Assembly: GCF_001571145.1 (NCBI RefSeq)
Contig: NZ_BCTF01000011.1
Location: 62,001-126,000, forward strand
Direction of reading: 5' to 3'
DNA length: 64,000 nt
Source of the DNA: Hydrogenophaga flava NBRC 102514
GTDB lineage: Bacteria > Pseudomonadota > Gammaproteobacteria > Burkholderiales > Burkholderiaceae_C
The first letter of the stretch is position 1. Each line of letters begins with the position of its first letter. This document shows positions 56,245 to 64,000 of the stretch, one piece after another. The notes beneath the pieces are model-generated. The model saw only the letters and a list, made by a program, of their open reading frames with translations, was not told where the DNA came from and ran no database searches. Position numbers and translations under genes: made by a program.

Positions 56245-57249
56245 TCAGCGTTTGGCCACTTCGGCCAGCACCTGATCGACCAGCTCGGCGCCGGCGCGCT
56301 TCTTGACGCCTTCCAGCACGGCCGCCATCGCCACCTTGCGCATCTCTTCCTTCACGGCCGGCGGTACCTCGGTGTAGGTCATCTTGCTTTTGAGTCCGGC
56401 CAGGGCGCTGGCCTCGGCGGTGATCGCCAGCTTGCGCTGGTGCTCGATGGTGGTCGCCATGGCTTCGCGGATCAGCTTCTGCTGCTCGGGCTTGAGCTGC
56501 TCGAAGGCCTTCTTGCTGGCGACCACGGCGATGAAATCGAAGAAGTGGCCCGAGTTGCTCAGGTGCTTCTGCACCTCGCCGTAGCGGCTGGCGCTGATCA
56601 CGGTGTACGGGTTCTCCTGCGCGTCCACCACGCGCTGCTCCAGCGCGGAGTAGACCTCCTTGGCGTCCATGGCCACCGGGTTGGCACCGAGCGCGCGGAA
56701 GGTGGCCAGGTGGGTTTCATTGGGCTGCAGGCGCAGCTTCATGCCCTTGAGGTCGGCGATGCTCTGCACCGGCGCCTTGCTGTTGGTGATGTGGCGCATG
56801 CCCAGCTCCATCCAGCCCAGCGCGATGAAACCCTTGTCCTGCAGCTTCTTGTCGATGGCGTCACCCACCGGGCCGTCGATCACGCGGAAGGCCGCTTCGC
56901 GGTTGGCGAAGATGAAGGGCAGGCTCACTGCCTCCAGCTCGGGCGCGATGCGCGAGAGGAAGGCCGCGCCGACCCAGGTGATGGCCAGCGTGCCCGAGCG
57001 CACCGCGTCCACGTTTTCCTTGGCCCCGCCGAGCTGCATGGCGGGGAACACGTCCACCACCAGCTGGTTGTTGCTCAGGCGGGCGACCTCCTTTTTGAAC
57101 ACCTGCTCCACCGCCACGCTGCTGGGGTGCTCCACGGCGAAGTTGCCGGCGATCTGCAGCTTCTGCTGCGCGTGGGCCGTGGTGGCGGCCATCAGGGCGA
57201 TGGCCAGGGACATGGGGGCGAGCAGGCGGGAGAGCTGGGGTGTTTTCAT
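56245..57249 (-). CDS. dctP: TRAP transporter substrate-binding protein (DctP)
   Basis: 334 residues, signal peptide ending near AHA-QQKLQ, DctP family features PFIFANREAAF, LKGMKLRLQPNETHL and VDAQENPYTVI. Periplasmic receptor of the adjacent DctQM. Its operon mates (hydantoinase, racemase, OHCU decarboxylase) suggest a hydantoin, allantoin or related ureide as ligand; inference. Confidence 0.92.
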   Translation of the reverse strand: MKTPQLSRLLAPMSLAIALMAATTAHAQQKLQIAGNFAVEHPSSVAVEQVFKKEVARLSNNQLVVDVFPAMQLGGAKENVDAVRSGTLAITWVGAAFLSRIAPELEAVSLPFIFANREAAFRVIDGPVGDAIDKKLQDKGFIALGWMELGMRHITNSKAPVQSIADLKGMKLRLQPNETHLATFRALGANPVAMDAKEVYSALEQRVVDAQENPYTVISASRYGEVQKHLSNSGHFFDFIAVVASKKAFEQLKPEQQKLIREAMATTIEHQRKLAITAEASALAGLKSKMTYTEVPPAVKEEMRKVAMAAVLEGVKKRAGAELVDQVLAEVAKR

Positions 57250-57284
57250 GGCGGGTCCTTCAAGGAGTGGGAAAGCGGGTGGAT

Positions 57285-58037
57285 TCAGGGGGCGCGGCCT
57301 GCGGCGAGCAGGAGCGACAGGGCCGGGCTCAGACCCTGGTTCGGTTTGAGCGGTGGCGGCGCGAAGCTGCCGCCGGTGGGCCGGTGCGGGCGAAGGGCGA
57401 CCAGGCTTTCGGCGTGCCGCACGGCGCTGGACACGCCGTCCACCATGGGCACCGGCAGGCGCCCAGCCAGGCTTCGGGCCAGGCCCGCCAGCGGCGCGCC
57501 GGCCAGCACGATCACGTCGGCGCCGTCTTCGTCCACGCAGCGTTGGGCCAGCCGCACCAGGCGCTCGCTCTGGTCGGTCTGCACGCTGCCGATGTCGGAC
57601 AGCGCCTCGTCGAGCCCGCGGATGCTGGCCAGCCGGCCGGTGAGGCCGTTGGCGTGCACCGTTTCGCGGTACCAGGGGCGGATGCGCTGCGAGATCGCGA
57701 CGATGGAAAAGCGCTGGCCCAGCAGGCAGGCGCTGGCCAGCGCCGCTTCGGTGAGCCCGGTCACGGGGCAGGGCAGGGCCTCTCGCAGGCCGCCCAGGCC
57801 CGGGTCGCCGAAGGCCGCCACCACCACGGCGTCAAACCCGGCGTGGTGCTGCGCCGCCAGCTCGGCCGCGGCGTAGGCGCCGATCAGGGCCTCGAAGCGG
57901 GTCTCGATGTAGGCCACGCCAAAGGGCGCGGTCAGCACTGTGACCTCAGTGCCGGGCGAGGCGCTGCGCGTCGCTTCGGTGCGGATCAGGTCAGAGACGC
58001 TGTCCGAGATGTTGGGGTTGATGAGCAGCAGCTTCAT
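57285..58037 (-). CDS. Hydantoin/allantoin racemase (Asp/Glu racemase superfamily)
   Basis: 250 residues. LLINPNISDSVSDLI at the start, AAFGDPGLGGLRE with probable catalytic region, and the second-half ADVIVLAGAPLAG match hydantoin racemases. The first catalytic Cys (usually in AAFGDPG-C-like or nearby) is not evident at the common place, and only CPVTGL and CVDEDGAD cysteines are seen, so activity is not certain. It overlaps the hydantoinase gene by 4 bases. Confidence 0.85.
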   Translation of the reverse strand: MKLLLINPNISDSVSDLIRTEATRSASPGTEVTVLTAPFGVAYIETRFEALIGAYAAAELAAQHHAGFDAVVVAAFGDPGLGGLREALPCPVTGLTEAALASACLLGQRFSIVAISQRIRPWYRETVHANGLTGRLASIRGLDEALSDIGSVQTDQSERLVRLAQRCVDEDGADVIVLAGAPLAGLARSLAGRLPVPMVDGVSSAVRHAESLVALRPHRPTGGSFAPPPLKPNQGLSPALSLLLAAGRAP

Positions 58038-59470
58038 GGGGCAGGGCTCCGGGTCGCGCGGGGCAGCAGCGTGGGGGCGCCGCAGGCCAGGAAGCGGCCT
58101 TTGCCGGCGCGAGGATGGAAGACCCCGTTCCACACCACCTCGCCGTTTGCAATCGTCGTGCCAGGCCAGGCGCGCAGGCGCTGGCCTTCGTAGGGCGTGT
58201 AGTCCACCGCGTGGTGCAGATCGGCGTTGCGGATGACGCGTTCGCCCTCGTCCCAGATCACCAGGTCGGCGTCGCTGCCGATGGCGATCGTGCCCTTGCG
58301 CGGGTGCAGGCCGTAGGCCTTGGCCGGGTGGGTGGCGGTGAGTTCGACGAACTTCTCCAGCGTGATGCGCCCGCCCAGCACACCCTCGGAGTACAGCAAG
58401 GCCATCCTCGTCTCGATGCCGGGGATGCCGTTGGGAATGTGGCGGAACGGCACCTCTTCGCCGCCGGGCTTCTTGCCCTGCGGGTCGTCGAAGCGGAACG
58501 GCGCGTGATCGGACGAAAACACGGTGAACAGGCCATCGGCCAGGCCGTCCCAGATCACGGCCTGGTTGGCCTTGTCGCGCGGCGGCGGGCTGCAGACGCA
58601 GCGCGCGCCCTGGTAGCTGTCGTCCAGGCCCAGGTCGTCGGCGGTGAGGAACAGGTACTGCGGGCAGGTCTCGGCAAACACTTTGAGTCCGCGAGAGCGC
58701 GCCCAGCGGATCTGCTCCACCGCCTCGCGCCCCGACACGTGCACGATCAGGATCGGCACGTCCACCAGCTCGGCCAGCGACATGGCGCGGTGCGTGGCCT
58801 CGCGCTCCACCAGCATCGGGCGCGACAGCCCGTGAAAGCGCGGCGCGGTGCGCCCGGCGGCTTCCAGCCGTTTCGTCAGCCACTCGATGCAGTCGGCGTT
58901 TTCGGCGTGCACCATGGCCATGGCCCCGTGCTCGCGCGCCACCGCCAGCACGTCCAGCATCTGGCCGTCGTCGAGCTTGAGGTCGTCGTAGGTCATGTAG
59001 ATCTTGAACGAGGTGTAGCCCTCGGCGATCAGCGCGGGCAGTTCCTGCGCCAGCACGGCGGGCGTGGGGTCGCTCACGATCAGGTGAAAGGCGTAGTCCA
59101 CATGGGCGCGGCCCTCGGCGCGCTGGTGGTAGTCGGCCACGGCGGCGCGCAGGCTGCCGCCCTTGGCCTGGGCGGCAAACGGGATCACGGTGGTGGTACC
59201 GCCGCAGGCCGCAGCGCGGGTGCCGGTGTCGAAATCGTCGGCCATGCGCAGCGGCGGGGCCATGGGCTGGTCGAGGTGGCAGTGGGCGTCCACACCGCCA
59301 GGGGTGACGGTGCGCCCGGCGGCGTCGATGTCCTGTGCACCCTGCGGCAGGTTGCGGCCAAGCTGGGCGATGCGGCCGTCCCGAATGCCGATGTCGGCCA
59401 GGAACACGTCGCTCGCGGTGGCCACGCGGGCGTTGCGCACCACCAGATCGAAGGCGTCAACGCTGCTCAT
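58034..59470 (-). CDS. D-hydantoinase/dihydropyrimidinase, possibly allantoinase
   Basis: 478 residues, cyclic amidohydrolase. Metal-site motifs in order: DAHCHLD near residue 60, the carbamylated Lys in SFKIYMTY near 152, HAEN near 183, HVSG near 241 and SSDHAPF near 319. It opens a five- or six-membered cyclic amide ring. The link with OHCU decarboxylase, whose product is allantoin, makes allantoin a candidate substrate besides hydantoins. It overlaps both neighbours by 4 bases. Confidence 0.92.
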   Translation of the reverse strand: MSSVDAFDLVVRNARVATASDVFLADIGIRDGRIAQLGRNLPQGAQDIDAAGRTVTPGGVDAHCHLDQPMAPPLRMADDFDTGTRAAACGGTTTVIPFAAQAKGGSLRAAVADYHQRAEGRAHVDYAFHLIVSDPTPAVLAQELPALIAEGYTSFKIYMTYDDLKLDDGQMLDVLAVAREHGAMAMVHAENADCIEWLTKRLEAAGRTAPRFHGLSRPMLVEREATHRAMSLAELVDVPILIVHVSGREAVEQIRWARSRGLKVFAETCPQYLFLTADDLGLDDSYQGARCVCSPPPRDKANQAVIWDGLADGLFTVFSSDHAPFRFDDPQGKKPGGEEVPFRHIPNGIPGIETRMALLYSEGVLGGRITLEKFVELTATHPAKAYGLHPRKGTIAIGSDADLVIWDEGERVIRNADLHHAVDYTPYEGQRLRAWPGTTIANGEVVWNGVFHPRAGKGRFLACGAPTLLPRATRSPAP

Positions 59471-60015
59471 GCGCTGGCCTCCGCTTCGGCCAGGGTGCGT
59501 TCCAGGCGACCGCGCATCACCTCGCACACCTGGCCCAGCGCTTCGTCGCGCTCCTGCGCGGGGTCGTTGTTCAGGCGGCGTTCAAAGCTGTCGAACACCG
59601 AGGCCAGCGAGGCGTGCAGCCGCAGCGCCACGAGAAACGGGAAGCCGAAGCGCTCGCGGTAGCGCGCGTTCAAGGTGTCGAGGCGGTGCCAGTCGGCGTG
59701 GCTCAGGGCCAGCAGGCCCAGGCGGCCCTGCTCGGCGTTGGACTCCGGGGTCATGGTGCCGGCCACGGCCTCGCGCCCCGCCAGCTCGGGGTGCGCACGC
59801 AGCAGCGCGAGCTGTTCGTCCAGCGGGGCGCTGCGGATGCAGCCCGCCAGCGCCTCGAACACCGCCTCGCGGGAGGCAAACGGGCGGCGCTGCCAGGCGC
59901 GCTGCACCACCCAGGGCGACAGCTCGACCACGCCGCCCAGACGGGTAACAAAACCGGACTCGTCGAGCGCCTGCAGCGCCGCGAAAGGAAGTGGGTGTGG
60001 ATCGGTGGTGGACAT
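59467..60015 (-). CDS. uraD: OHCU decarboxylase (UraD)
   Basis: 182 residues. HPELAG near residue 72, SNAEQGRLGL near 90 and RYRERFGFPFLVAL near 115 are conserved in 2-oxo-4-hydroxy-4-carboxy-5-ureidoimidazoline decarboxylases, which make (S)-allantoin. ATG 60015 gives the normal length; an upstream start would add 13 residues inside the promoter. It is the first gene of the ureide operon, divergent from a LysR gene. Confidence 0.92.
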   Translation of the reverse strand: MSTTDPHPLPFAALQALDESGFVTRLGGVVELSPWVVQRAWQRRPFASREAVFEALAGCIRSAPLDEQLALLRAHPELAGREAVAGTMTPESNAEQGRLGLLALSHADWHRLDTLNARYRERFGFPFLVALRLHASLASVFDSFERRLNNDPAQERDEALGQVCEVMRGRLERTLAEAEASA

Positions 60016-60063
60016 CTTGGGCTCAGTTTGATGTCGCTTTGCGTTGCCGTCCATCGCATAATT

Positions 60064-60075
60064 TGATTTGAATCA
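60064..60075. promoter_or_regulatory. Palindrome in the uraD-LysR divergent promoter
   Basis: TGATT-TG-AATCA (60064-60075) is a perfect 5-base-arm palindrome in an AT-rich 77-base divergent gap, 17 bases before the LysR ATG. It is a candidate operator for the adjacent regulator. Confidence 0.4.
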
Positions 60076-60092
60076 TTCGAATAAAAAGCACG

Positions 60093-61064
60093 ATGAGCAG
60101 CCTCACCAGTCCCCTGCATCCGAAAGCGCTGCGTTACGTGGCGGCCGTGGCCCAGCTCGGGTCGGTCCAGGCCGCCGCGCGCGAGGTGTCGATCTCCGCT
60201 TCGGCCATCGATCGCCAGATCCTGATCCTGGAAAAGGACCTGGGCGTGCCTCTGTTCGAGCGCCTGCCGCGTGGCATGCGCCTCACGGCGGCGGGCGAGC
60301 TGCTGCTGGCGCTGTCGCAGCGCTGGAAGGCCGACCTCAACCGCACGCTGTCCGACATCAAGCAGCTGCAGGGTGTGAACCACGGGCAACTGCGCCTGGC
60401 CGCCATGGACAGCCACGCCAACGGCTTTCTGCCCGAGTTCCTGCAGACCGCGGCGCGCGAGCACCCGGGCATCGTGATCGACATCGAGATCGTCAGCCCC
60501 GACGACGCCGTGACCCACCTGCTCAGCGGCGACGTGGACATCGCCGTTGCCTTCAACCTCAAGCCACAGCGCGACCTGAACCTGATCTGGAGCGCCGAGC
60601 TGCCACTGGGCTGTGCGGTGGCGGCCGCGCACCCGCTGGCCGCGCTCGCCGAGGTGGGGTTCAAGGACGTGGCGGCCTGGCCTCTGGCCGCGCAGAGCCG
60701 CGCGCTGGCGATCCGCCGCTACCTGGAAAAGCGCCACGGCTGGCTGCTGCAGGAAGCTCGGCCGCCGCTGGTGACGAACTCGCTGCAGCTGGTCAAAAGC
60801 CTGGTGCGCAGCGGCAGCCACGTGGCGCTGACCTCGGAGCTGGACGTGGGCCCCGAGGTGCTCGACGGCAGCGTGGTGTTTGTGCCCCTGCGCGACCGCA
60901 ACGCGCAGGCCCAGAGCGTGTCGGTGGCCACCAGCGCCAGCCGCCCGCTGCCGCGCATTGCGCGCATCGTGGCCGAGTCGCTGGCGGTTCATGTGGACCT
61001 GCACCTGCAGCGGGTGCGCCAGGCCGGTGCCGATACAAAACGAAAGAAACCGCTACCGCGCTGA
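60093..61064 (+). CDS. LysR-family transcriptional regulator
   Basis: 323 residues. Helix-turn-helix GSVQAAAREVSISASAIDRQILILE near residue 23 is slightly atypical (IDRQ in place of the common LSRQ), and the effector domain follows. Divergent from the ureide operon, it is its probable activator or repressor. Confidence 0.92.
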   Translation: MSSLTSPLHPKALRYVAAVAQLGSVQAAAREVSISASAIDRQILILEKDLGVPLFERLPRGMRLTAAGELLLALSQRWKADLNRTLSDIKQLQGVNHGQLRLAAMDSHANGFLPEFLQTAAREHPGIVIDIEIVSPDDAVTHLLSGDVDIAVAFNLKPQRDLNLIWSAELPLGCAVAAAHPLAALAEVGFKDVAAWPLAAQSRALAIRRYLEKRHGWLLQEARPPLVTNSLQLVKSLVRSGSHVALTSELDVGPEVLDGSVVFVPLRDRNAQAQSVSVATSASRPLPRIARIVAESLAVHVDLHLQRVRQAGADTKRKKPLPR

Positions 61065-61134
61065 CACCCCTGGTCCGCTGGCCCCCGGCACCATCATGGT
61101 CATGTTCAACACGTTCCCACAAAGGAGCACCGCC

Positions 61135-61605
61135 ATGAAACCCTGGATCAAGCGCACCCTCATCGGCCTCACGGCCACCACCGTCGTGCTCGGCGGTCTC
61201 ACCGCCTGCGGCACGCGCGGCGACCACGCCCGCGGCTGGAGCGACGAACGCGTCACCGAGATGCGCGGCAAGGCGATCGAGAAAATCAGCAGCAAGCTCG
61301 ACCTCAACGCCGAGCAGAAGGCCAAGCTGGGCGTGCTGGCCGACGAAATGATCGCCTCGCGCAAGGCCTTCCGCGGCGAGTCCGCCAACCCGCGCGCCGA
61401 CATGGCGGCGCTGATCGCCGGTGACAAGTTCGACCGCAGCAAGGCGCAGCAGATGCTGGACCAGAAGCTGCAGGCCGCCCAGGGCAACGGCCCGAAGATG
61501 CTCGCCGCCTTCGGCGACTTCTACGACAGCCTCAACCCCGAGCAGCAGAAGCAGGTGCGCGAGAAGCTGGAGCGCCGTGGCCATGGGTGGTGGGGCCGTG
61601 GCTGA
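61135..61605 (+). CDS. Spy/CpxP-like periplasmic lipoprotein
   Basis: 156 residues. The lipobox GLTAC near residue 26-30 marks a lipoprotein signal. The mature part is helical with two LTxxQ-like motifs (KLDLNAEQKAKL and SLNPEQQKQV), as in Spy and CpxP, chaperones and envelope-stress sensors. AAAGGAG precedes ATG 61135. A two-component pair follows, as in Cpx-type systems. Confidence 0.88.
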   Translation: MKPWIKRTLIGLTATTVVLGGLTACGTRGDHARGWSDERVTEMRGKAIEKISSKLDLNAEQKAKLGVLADEMIASRKAFRGESANPRADMAALIAGDKFDRSKAQQMLDQKLQAAQGNGPKMLAAFGDFYDSLNPEQQKQVREKLERRGHGWWGRG

Positions 61606-61888
61606 TGCCCTCCACGCGATCGCCCGGCAGGCCCGCCCGCACACGGCGACCCTGCTGGCCGACGCCGACGATCCACACGCCGAGCTGCTGACCCTGTTCT
61701 GGGGCCCGCAGTTCGACCGCGAACACGCGCTGGCGCTGTGGGCGCGCTTCTCGCAACGCCAGCCGGTCGAGGCGGTGCCGATGCTGCCGGAGCTGCTGTC
61801 GGTGGGGGCTCGCTTCGATGCGCTCGAACGCACCGAAAAAGACCGGCTGCGCCGGCTGATCGTCCGCCACCGTGCCCTGTCAGAATGA
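61583..61888 (+). CDS. Small hypothetical protein between the Spy-like gene and the two-component pair
   Basis: About 101 residues, with ATG 61583 overlapping the Spy-like gene or GTG 61598 as alternative start. Predicted soluble and helical (HAELLTLFWGPQFDREHALALWARFSQ). No family recognised. It ends 4 bases before the response regulator, so it is probably part of the same operon. Confidence 0.55.
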   Translation: MGGGAVADALHAIARQARPHTATLLADADDPHAELLTLFWGPQFDREHALALWARFSQRQPVEAVPMLPELLSVGARFDALERTEKDRLRRLIVRHRALSE

Positions 61889-61892
61889 ACCG

Positions 61893-62594
61893 ATGAACCG
61901 CATCCTGCTGATCGACGACGACGAAAACCTCGGACCGCCGCTGGCCACCTACTTCCAGCGATTCGAGATCCAGCTGGTCCACGCGACCCGGCCCAGCGCC
62001 GGGCTGGCCCAGCTGCGCAGCGGTGGCTTCGACGCCGCCATCCTGGACGTGATGCTGCCCGAGATGGACGGTTTCGAGCTGTGCCGCACCATCCGCAAGG
62101 ACAGCGACATTCCGATCATCATGCTGACCGCGCGCGGCGAGGTGATGGACCGCATCGTCGGGCTGGAAATCGGCGCCGACGACTACCTGCCCAAGCCCTT
62201 CGAGCCGCGCGAGCTGGTGGCGCGCATCCAGACCGTGCTGCGCCGGCTCAAGCCCAATGGCAACGGCCACGCCGCGGCGCTCAGCGCCGCGCCGACGCTG
62301 AAGTTTGAGGGGCTGGAGATCGACACCGCACGCCGCAGCGTGCTGCGCCAGGGTGAGAGCATCGAGCTGACCGGCACCGAGTACGAGCTGCTGGCCATGT
62401 TGGCGCGCGAGCCGGGCCGCGTGTTCAGCCGCGACGACATCCTCAACCAGCTGCGCGGCCACGAGGCCGAGCTCTACACGCGCGCGGTGGACATCGTGGT
62501 CAGCCGCCTGCGCAAGAAGCTGGAGCCGCTGGACTGCATCAAGACCCTGCGCAACGCCGGCTACTCGCTGGCACTGCGGCGGGAGGCCGAGTGA
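61893..62594 (+). CDS. OmpR-family response regulator (CpxR/RstA-like)
   Basis: 233 residues. Receiver domain with acidic pocket DDD at 8-10, phosphorylated Asp52 (AILDVMLP) and Lys near 101 (LPKPF); C-terminal winged helix with ELTGTEYELLAMLAREPGRV and DIVVSRLRKKL. It should regulate the adjacent Spy-like gene in response to envelope stress. Its stop overlaps the kinase GTG start by 4 bases. Confidence 0.94.
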   Translation: MNRILLIDDDENLGPPLATYFQRFEIQLVHATRPSAGLAQLRSGGFDAAILDVMLPEMDGFELCRTIRKDSDIPIIMLTARGEVMDRIVGLEIGADDYLPKPFEPRELVARIQTVLRRLKPNGNGHAAALSAAPTLKFEGLEIDTARRSVLRQGESIELTGTEYELLAMLAREPGRVFSRDDILNQLRGHEAELYTRAVDIVVSRLRKKLEPLDCIKTLRNAGYSLALRREAE

Positions 62595-63967
62595 GCCCGG
62601 CCCGCATCTCGGCCTGGAAACGGGCCAAGCACCGCGTGGCGCATTCGATCAAGCTGCGCATGGTGCTGCTGTTCCTGCTGCTCGCGGCGGCGATGACCTT
62701 CGTGTTCTTCACGGGCGCGCAGAGGGCGTTCTCCATGGGCTGGCGCGAAGCCGCGCGCCCGCTGCTCATGGACTACGTGGACCAGCTGACCCGGGAGTGC
62801 ACCGCCGGCGGTCCCACGCCCAGCGTCGAGCGCGCGCGGGCCATCATCGGGCGCCTGCCGCTGACGGTGTCCATCACCGGCCCGCAGGTCAACTGGTCGT
62901 CCCACCCCGATCAGCCCGCGCCCGACTGGCTGCGGGACAAATCGCGTGACCGTTCGTCCTGGCGCAACGACGACGGGGACAACGGAACCGACTGGCAGGG
63001 CATCCTGCAGCGCACCACCGCCGACGGGCACGTGCTCACCTTCGGCATCGACGGCCAGGCCTTCGAACGCAAGCCCCGCATGATCGGCGTCGCACTGGTG
63101 GCGCTGCTGGTGCTCACGCTGCTGGCCTGGATGTATGTGCGGCACCTGCTCAAGCCGCTGGATGCCATCGGCGAGGGCGCGCGCCGCTTCGGCAAGGGCG
63201 ACTTCAGCCAGCCGATTCCCGAGCGCTGCATCCACGGCCCCGACGAACTGGGCGAGCTCGCGACCACCATCAACACCATGGGCCAGGACATCCACCAGAT
63301 GCTGGAAGCCAAACGCGCGCTGCTGCTGGCGATCAGCCACGAGCTGCGCAGCCCGCTGACCCGGGCGCGGCTGAACGCAGAACTGCTGCCCGAGACGGCC
63401 GAGGTGAACCCGCAGCGCGACGCCCTGATGCGCGACCTGCAGGAAATGGCCTCGCTGATCAGCGACCTGCTGGAGAGCGAGCGGCTGGCCGGTAACCACA
63501 CGGCGCTGCAGCGCGCGCCCTCCGACCTGCCGGCGCTGGCCCGGCAGGTGATCGACGAACTCCGCACGCGGCACCCTGCGGCGGCGAAGGTGGCGGTGCA
63601 CGCCCCCGGCGACATGCCCGCCGCGTTGGTGGACGCTTCGCGTGTGCGCCTGCTGCTGCGCAACCTGGTGGACAACGCGCTGCGCCACGGCGCCGATGCG
63701 GCCCAGCCGCCCTCGGTGACGCTGTCGTCCGACGCGGGAACGGTCACCCTGGAAGTGCGCGACCACGGGCCGGGCGTGCCCGAGGAGCAACTGGCCCACC
63801 TCGCGCAGGCCTTCTACCGCCCGGACAGCGCGCGCACCCGGGCGGCGGGTGGTGTCGGGCTCGGGCTCTATCTGTGCCGACTGGTGGCGCAGGCCCATGG
63901 CGGTAGCTTCGCGGTGCGCAACGCGCAGCCGGGGCTGGCGGTCACGGTCACGCTGCCGCCGGCTTGA
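62591..63967 (+). CDS. Sensor histidine kinase (CpxA-like)
   Basis: 458 residues. Transmembrane segments near 22-42 and 160-182 enclose a periplasmic sensor of about 115 residues. HAMP follows, then phosphoacceptor His250 (AISHELRSPLTRAR) and the ATPase motifs LRNLVDNALRHG, DHGPGVP and AGGVGLGLYLC. GTG 62591 shares GTGA with the regulator stop. No gene follows in the last 33 bases. Confidence 0.94.
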   Translation: MSPARISAWKRAKHRVAHSIKLRMVLLFLLLAAAMTFVFFTGAQRAFSMGWREAARPLLMDYVDQLTRECTAGGPTPSVERARAIIGRLPLTVSITGPQVNWSSHPDQPAPDWLRDKSRDRSSWRNDDGDNGTDWQGILQRTTADGHVLTFGIDGQAFERKPRMIGVALVALLVLTLLAWMYVRHLLKPLDAIGEGARRFGKGDFSQPIPERCIHGPDELGELATTINTMGQDIHQMLEAKRALLLAISHELRSPLTRARLNAELLPETAEVNPQRDALMRDLQEMASLISDLLESERLAGNHTALQRAPSDLPALARQVIDELRTRHPAAAKVAVHAPGDMPAALVDASRVRLLLRNLVDNALRHGADAAQPPSVTLSSDAGTVTLEVRDHGPGVPEEQLAHLAQAFYRPDSARTRAAGGVGLGLYLCRLVAQAHGGSFAVRNAQPGLAVTVTLPPA

Positions 63968-64000
63968 TGTCGGTCATCGCCAGGGCATCGCGCCTGTGCG

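Overview
The window is GC-rich, densely packed DNA typical of a betaproteobacterium of the Comamonadaceae (Hydrogenophaga, Comamonas or Acidovorax-like). The evidence is the pmd-type gene order for protocatechuate 4,5-cleavage, the many periplasmic Bug-family (tripartite tricarboxylate) receptors, the TRAP transporters, and the GC-rich palindromic intergenic repeats. I found no rRNA, tRNA, CRISPR array, transposase or replication origin, and no gene-free stretch longer than 300 bases. Family calls come from motifs and conserved sequence features; no database search was possible.

Layout. 1-5.3 kb: tail of a TRAP large permease, a split transketolase pair, a convergent 2-hydroxyacid dehydrogenase/RraA-like aldolase pair, and a Bug receptor divergent from an IclR regulator (5.4-6.2 kb). 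6.2-17.9 kb: gallate module, with a LysR regulator, a frameshifted tannase-like esterase, a divergent gallate dioxygenase, a dctPQM TRAP transporter ending in a clear terminator, a Bug receptor, a 6-phosphogluconate-dehydrogenase-like oxidoreductase, an AEC transporter and a second LysR. 18-24.2 kb: Bug receptor divergent from ligJKIABC (pmdEFDABC), the complete route from protocatechuate to pyruvate plus oxaloacetate. 24.2-25.8 kb: a small exported protein and an aldo/keto reductase. 25.8-35.5 kb: an mhp-like catabolic operon (Bug, two amidohydrolases, type I extradiol dioxygenase, FAH-family hydrolase, FAD hydroxylase, MFS, esterase) divergent from a LysR gene. 35.5-41.1 kb: AraC regulator divergent from one 1078-residue gene that fuses a ThDP-dependent 2-oxoacid decarboxylase-like enzyme to an aromatic aldehyde dehydrogenase, then a Bug receptor and a GlcG/HbpS-like protein. 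41.2-49.4 kb: aryl-CoA/beta-oxidation-like operon (Bug, SDR, acyl-AMP ligase, amidohydrolase, PcaF-type thiolase, two crotonase-family enzymes) with a divergent LysR. 49.5-51.5 kb: a less GC-rich, hypothetical-rich patch with a two-gene winged-helix/nucleotidyltransferase unit resembling AbiE-type toxin-antitoxin pairs. 51.6-60 kb: ureide/hydantoin operon (OHCU decarboxylase, hydantoinase, racemase, dctPQM, Bug, HIU-hydrolase-like, phytase-like esterase), with divergent LysR. 61.1-64 kb: a Spy/CpxP-like lipoprotein and an OmpR/histidine kinase pair.

How it fits together: the window is a string of self-contained catabolic modules, each with its own receptor or transporter and a divergent regulator. 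Gallate and protocatechuate cleavage probably converge on the shared hydratase (LigJ) and aldolase (LigK). The most unusual items are the ThDP decarboxylase-aldehyde dehydrogenase fusion with an internal ribosome binding site, the hydroxyisourate-hydrolase homologue lacking key residues, the broken tannase beside gallate dioxygenase, and the AbiE-like pair preceded by exact repeats.
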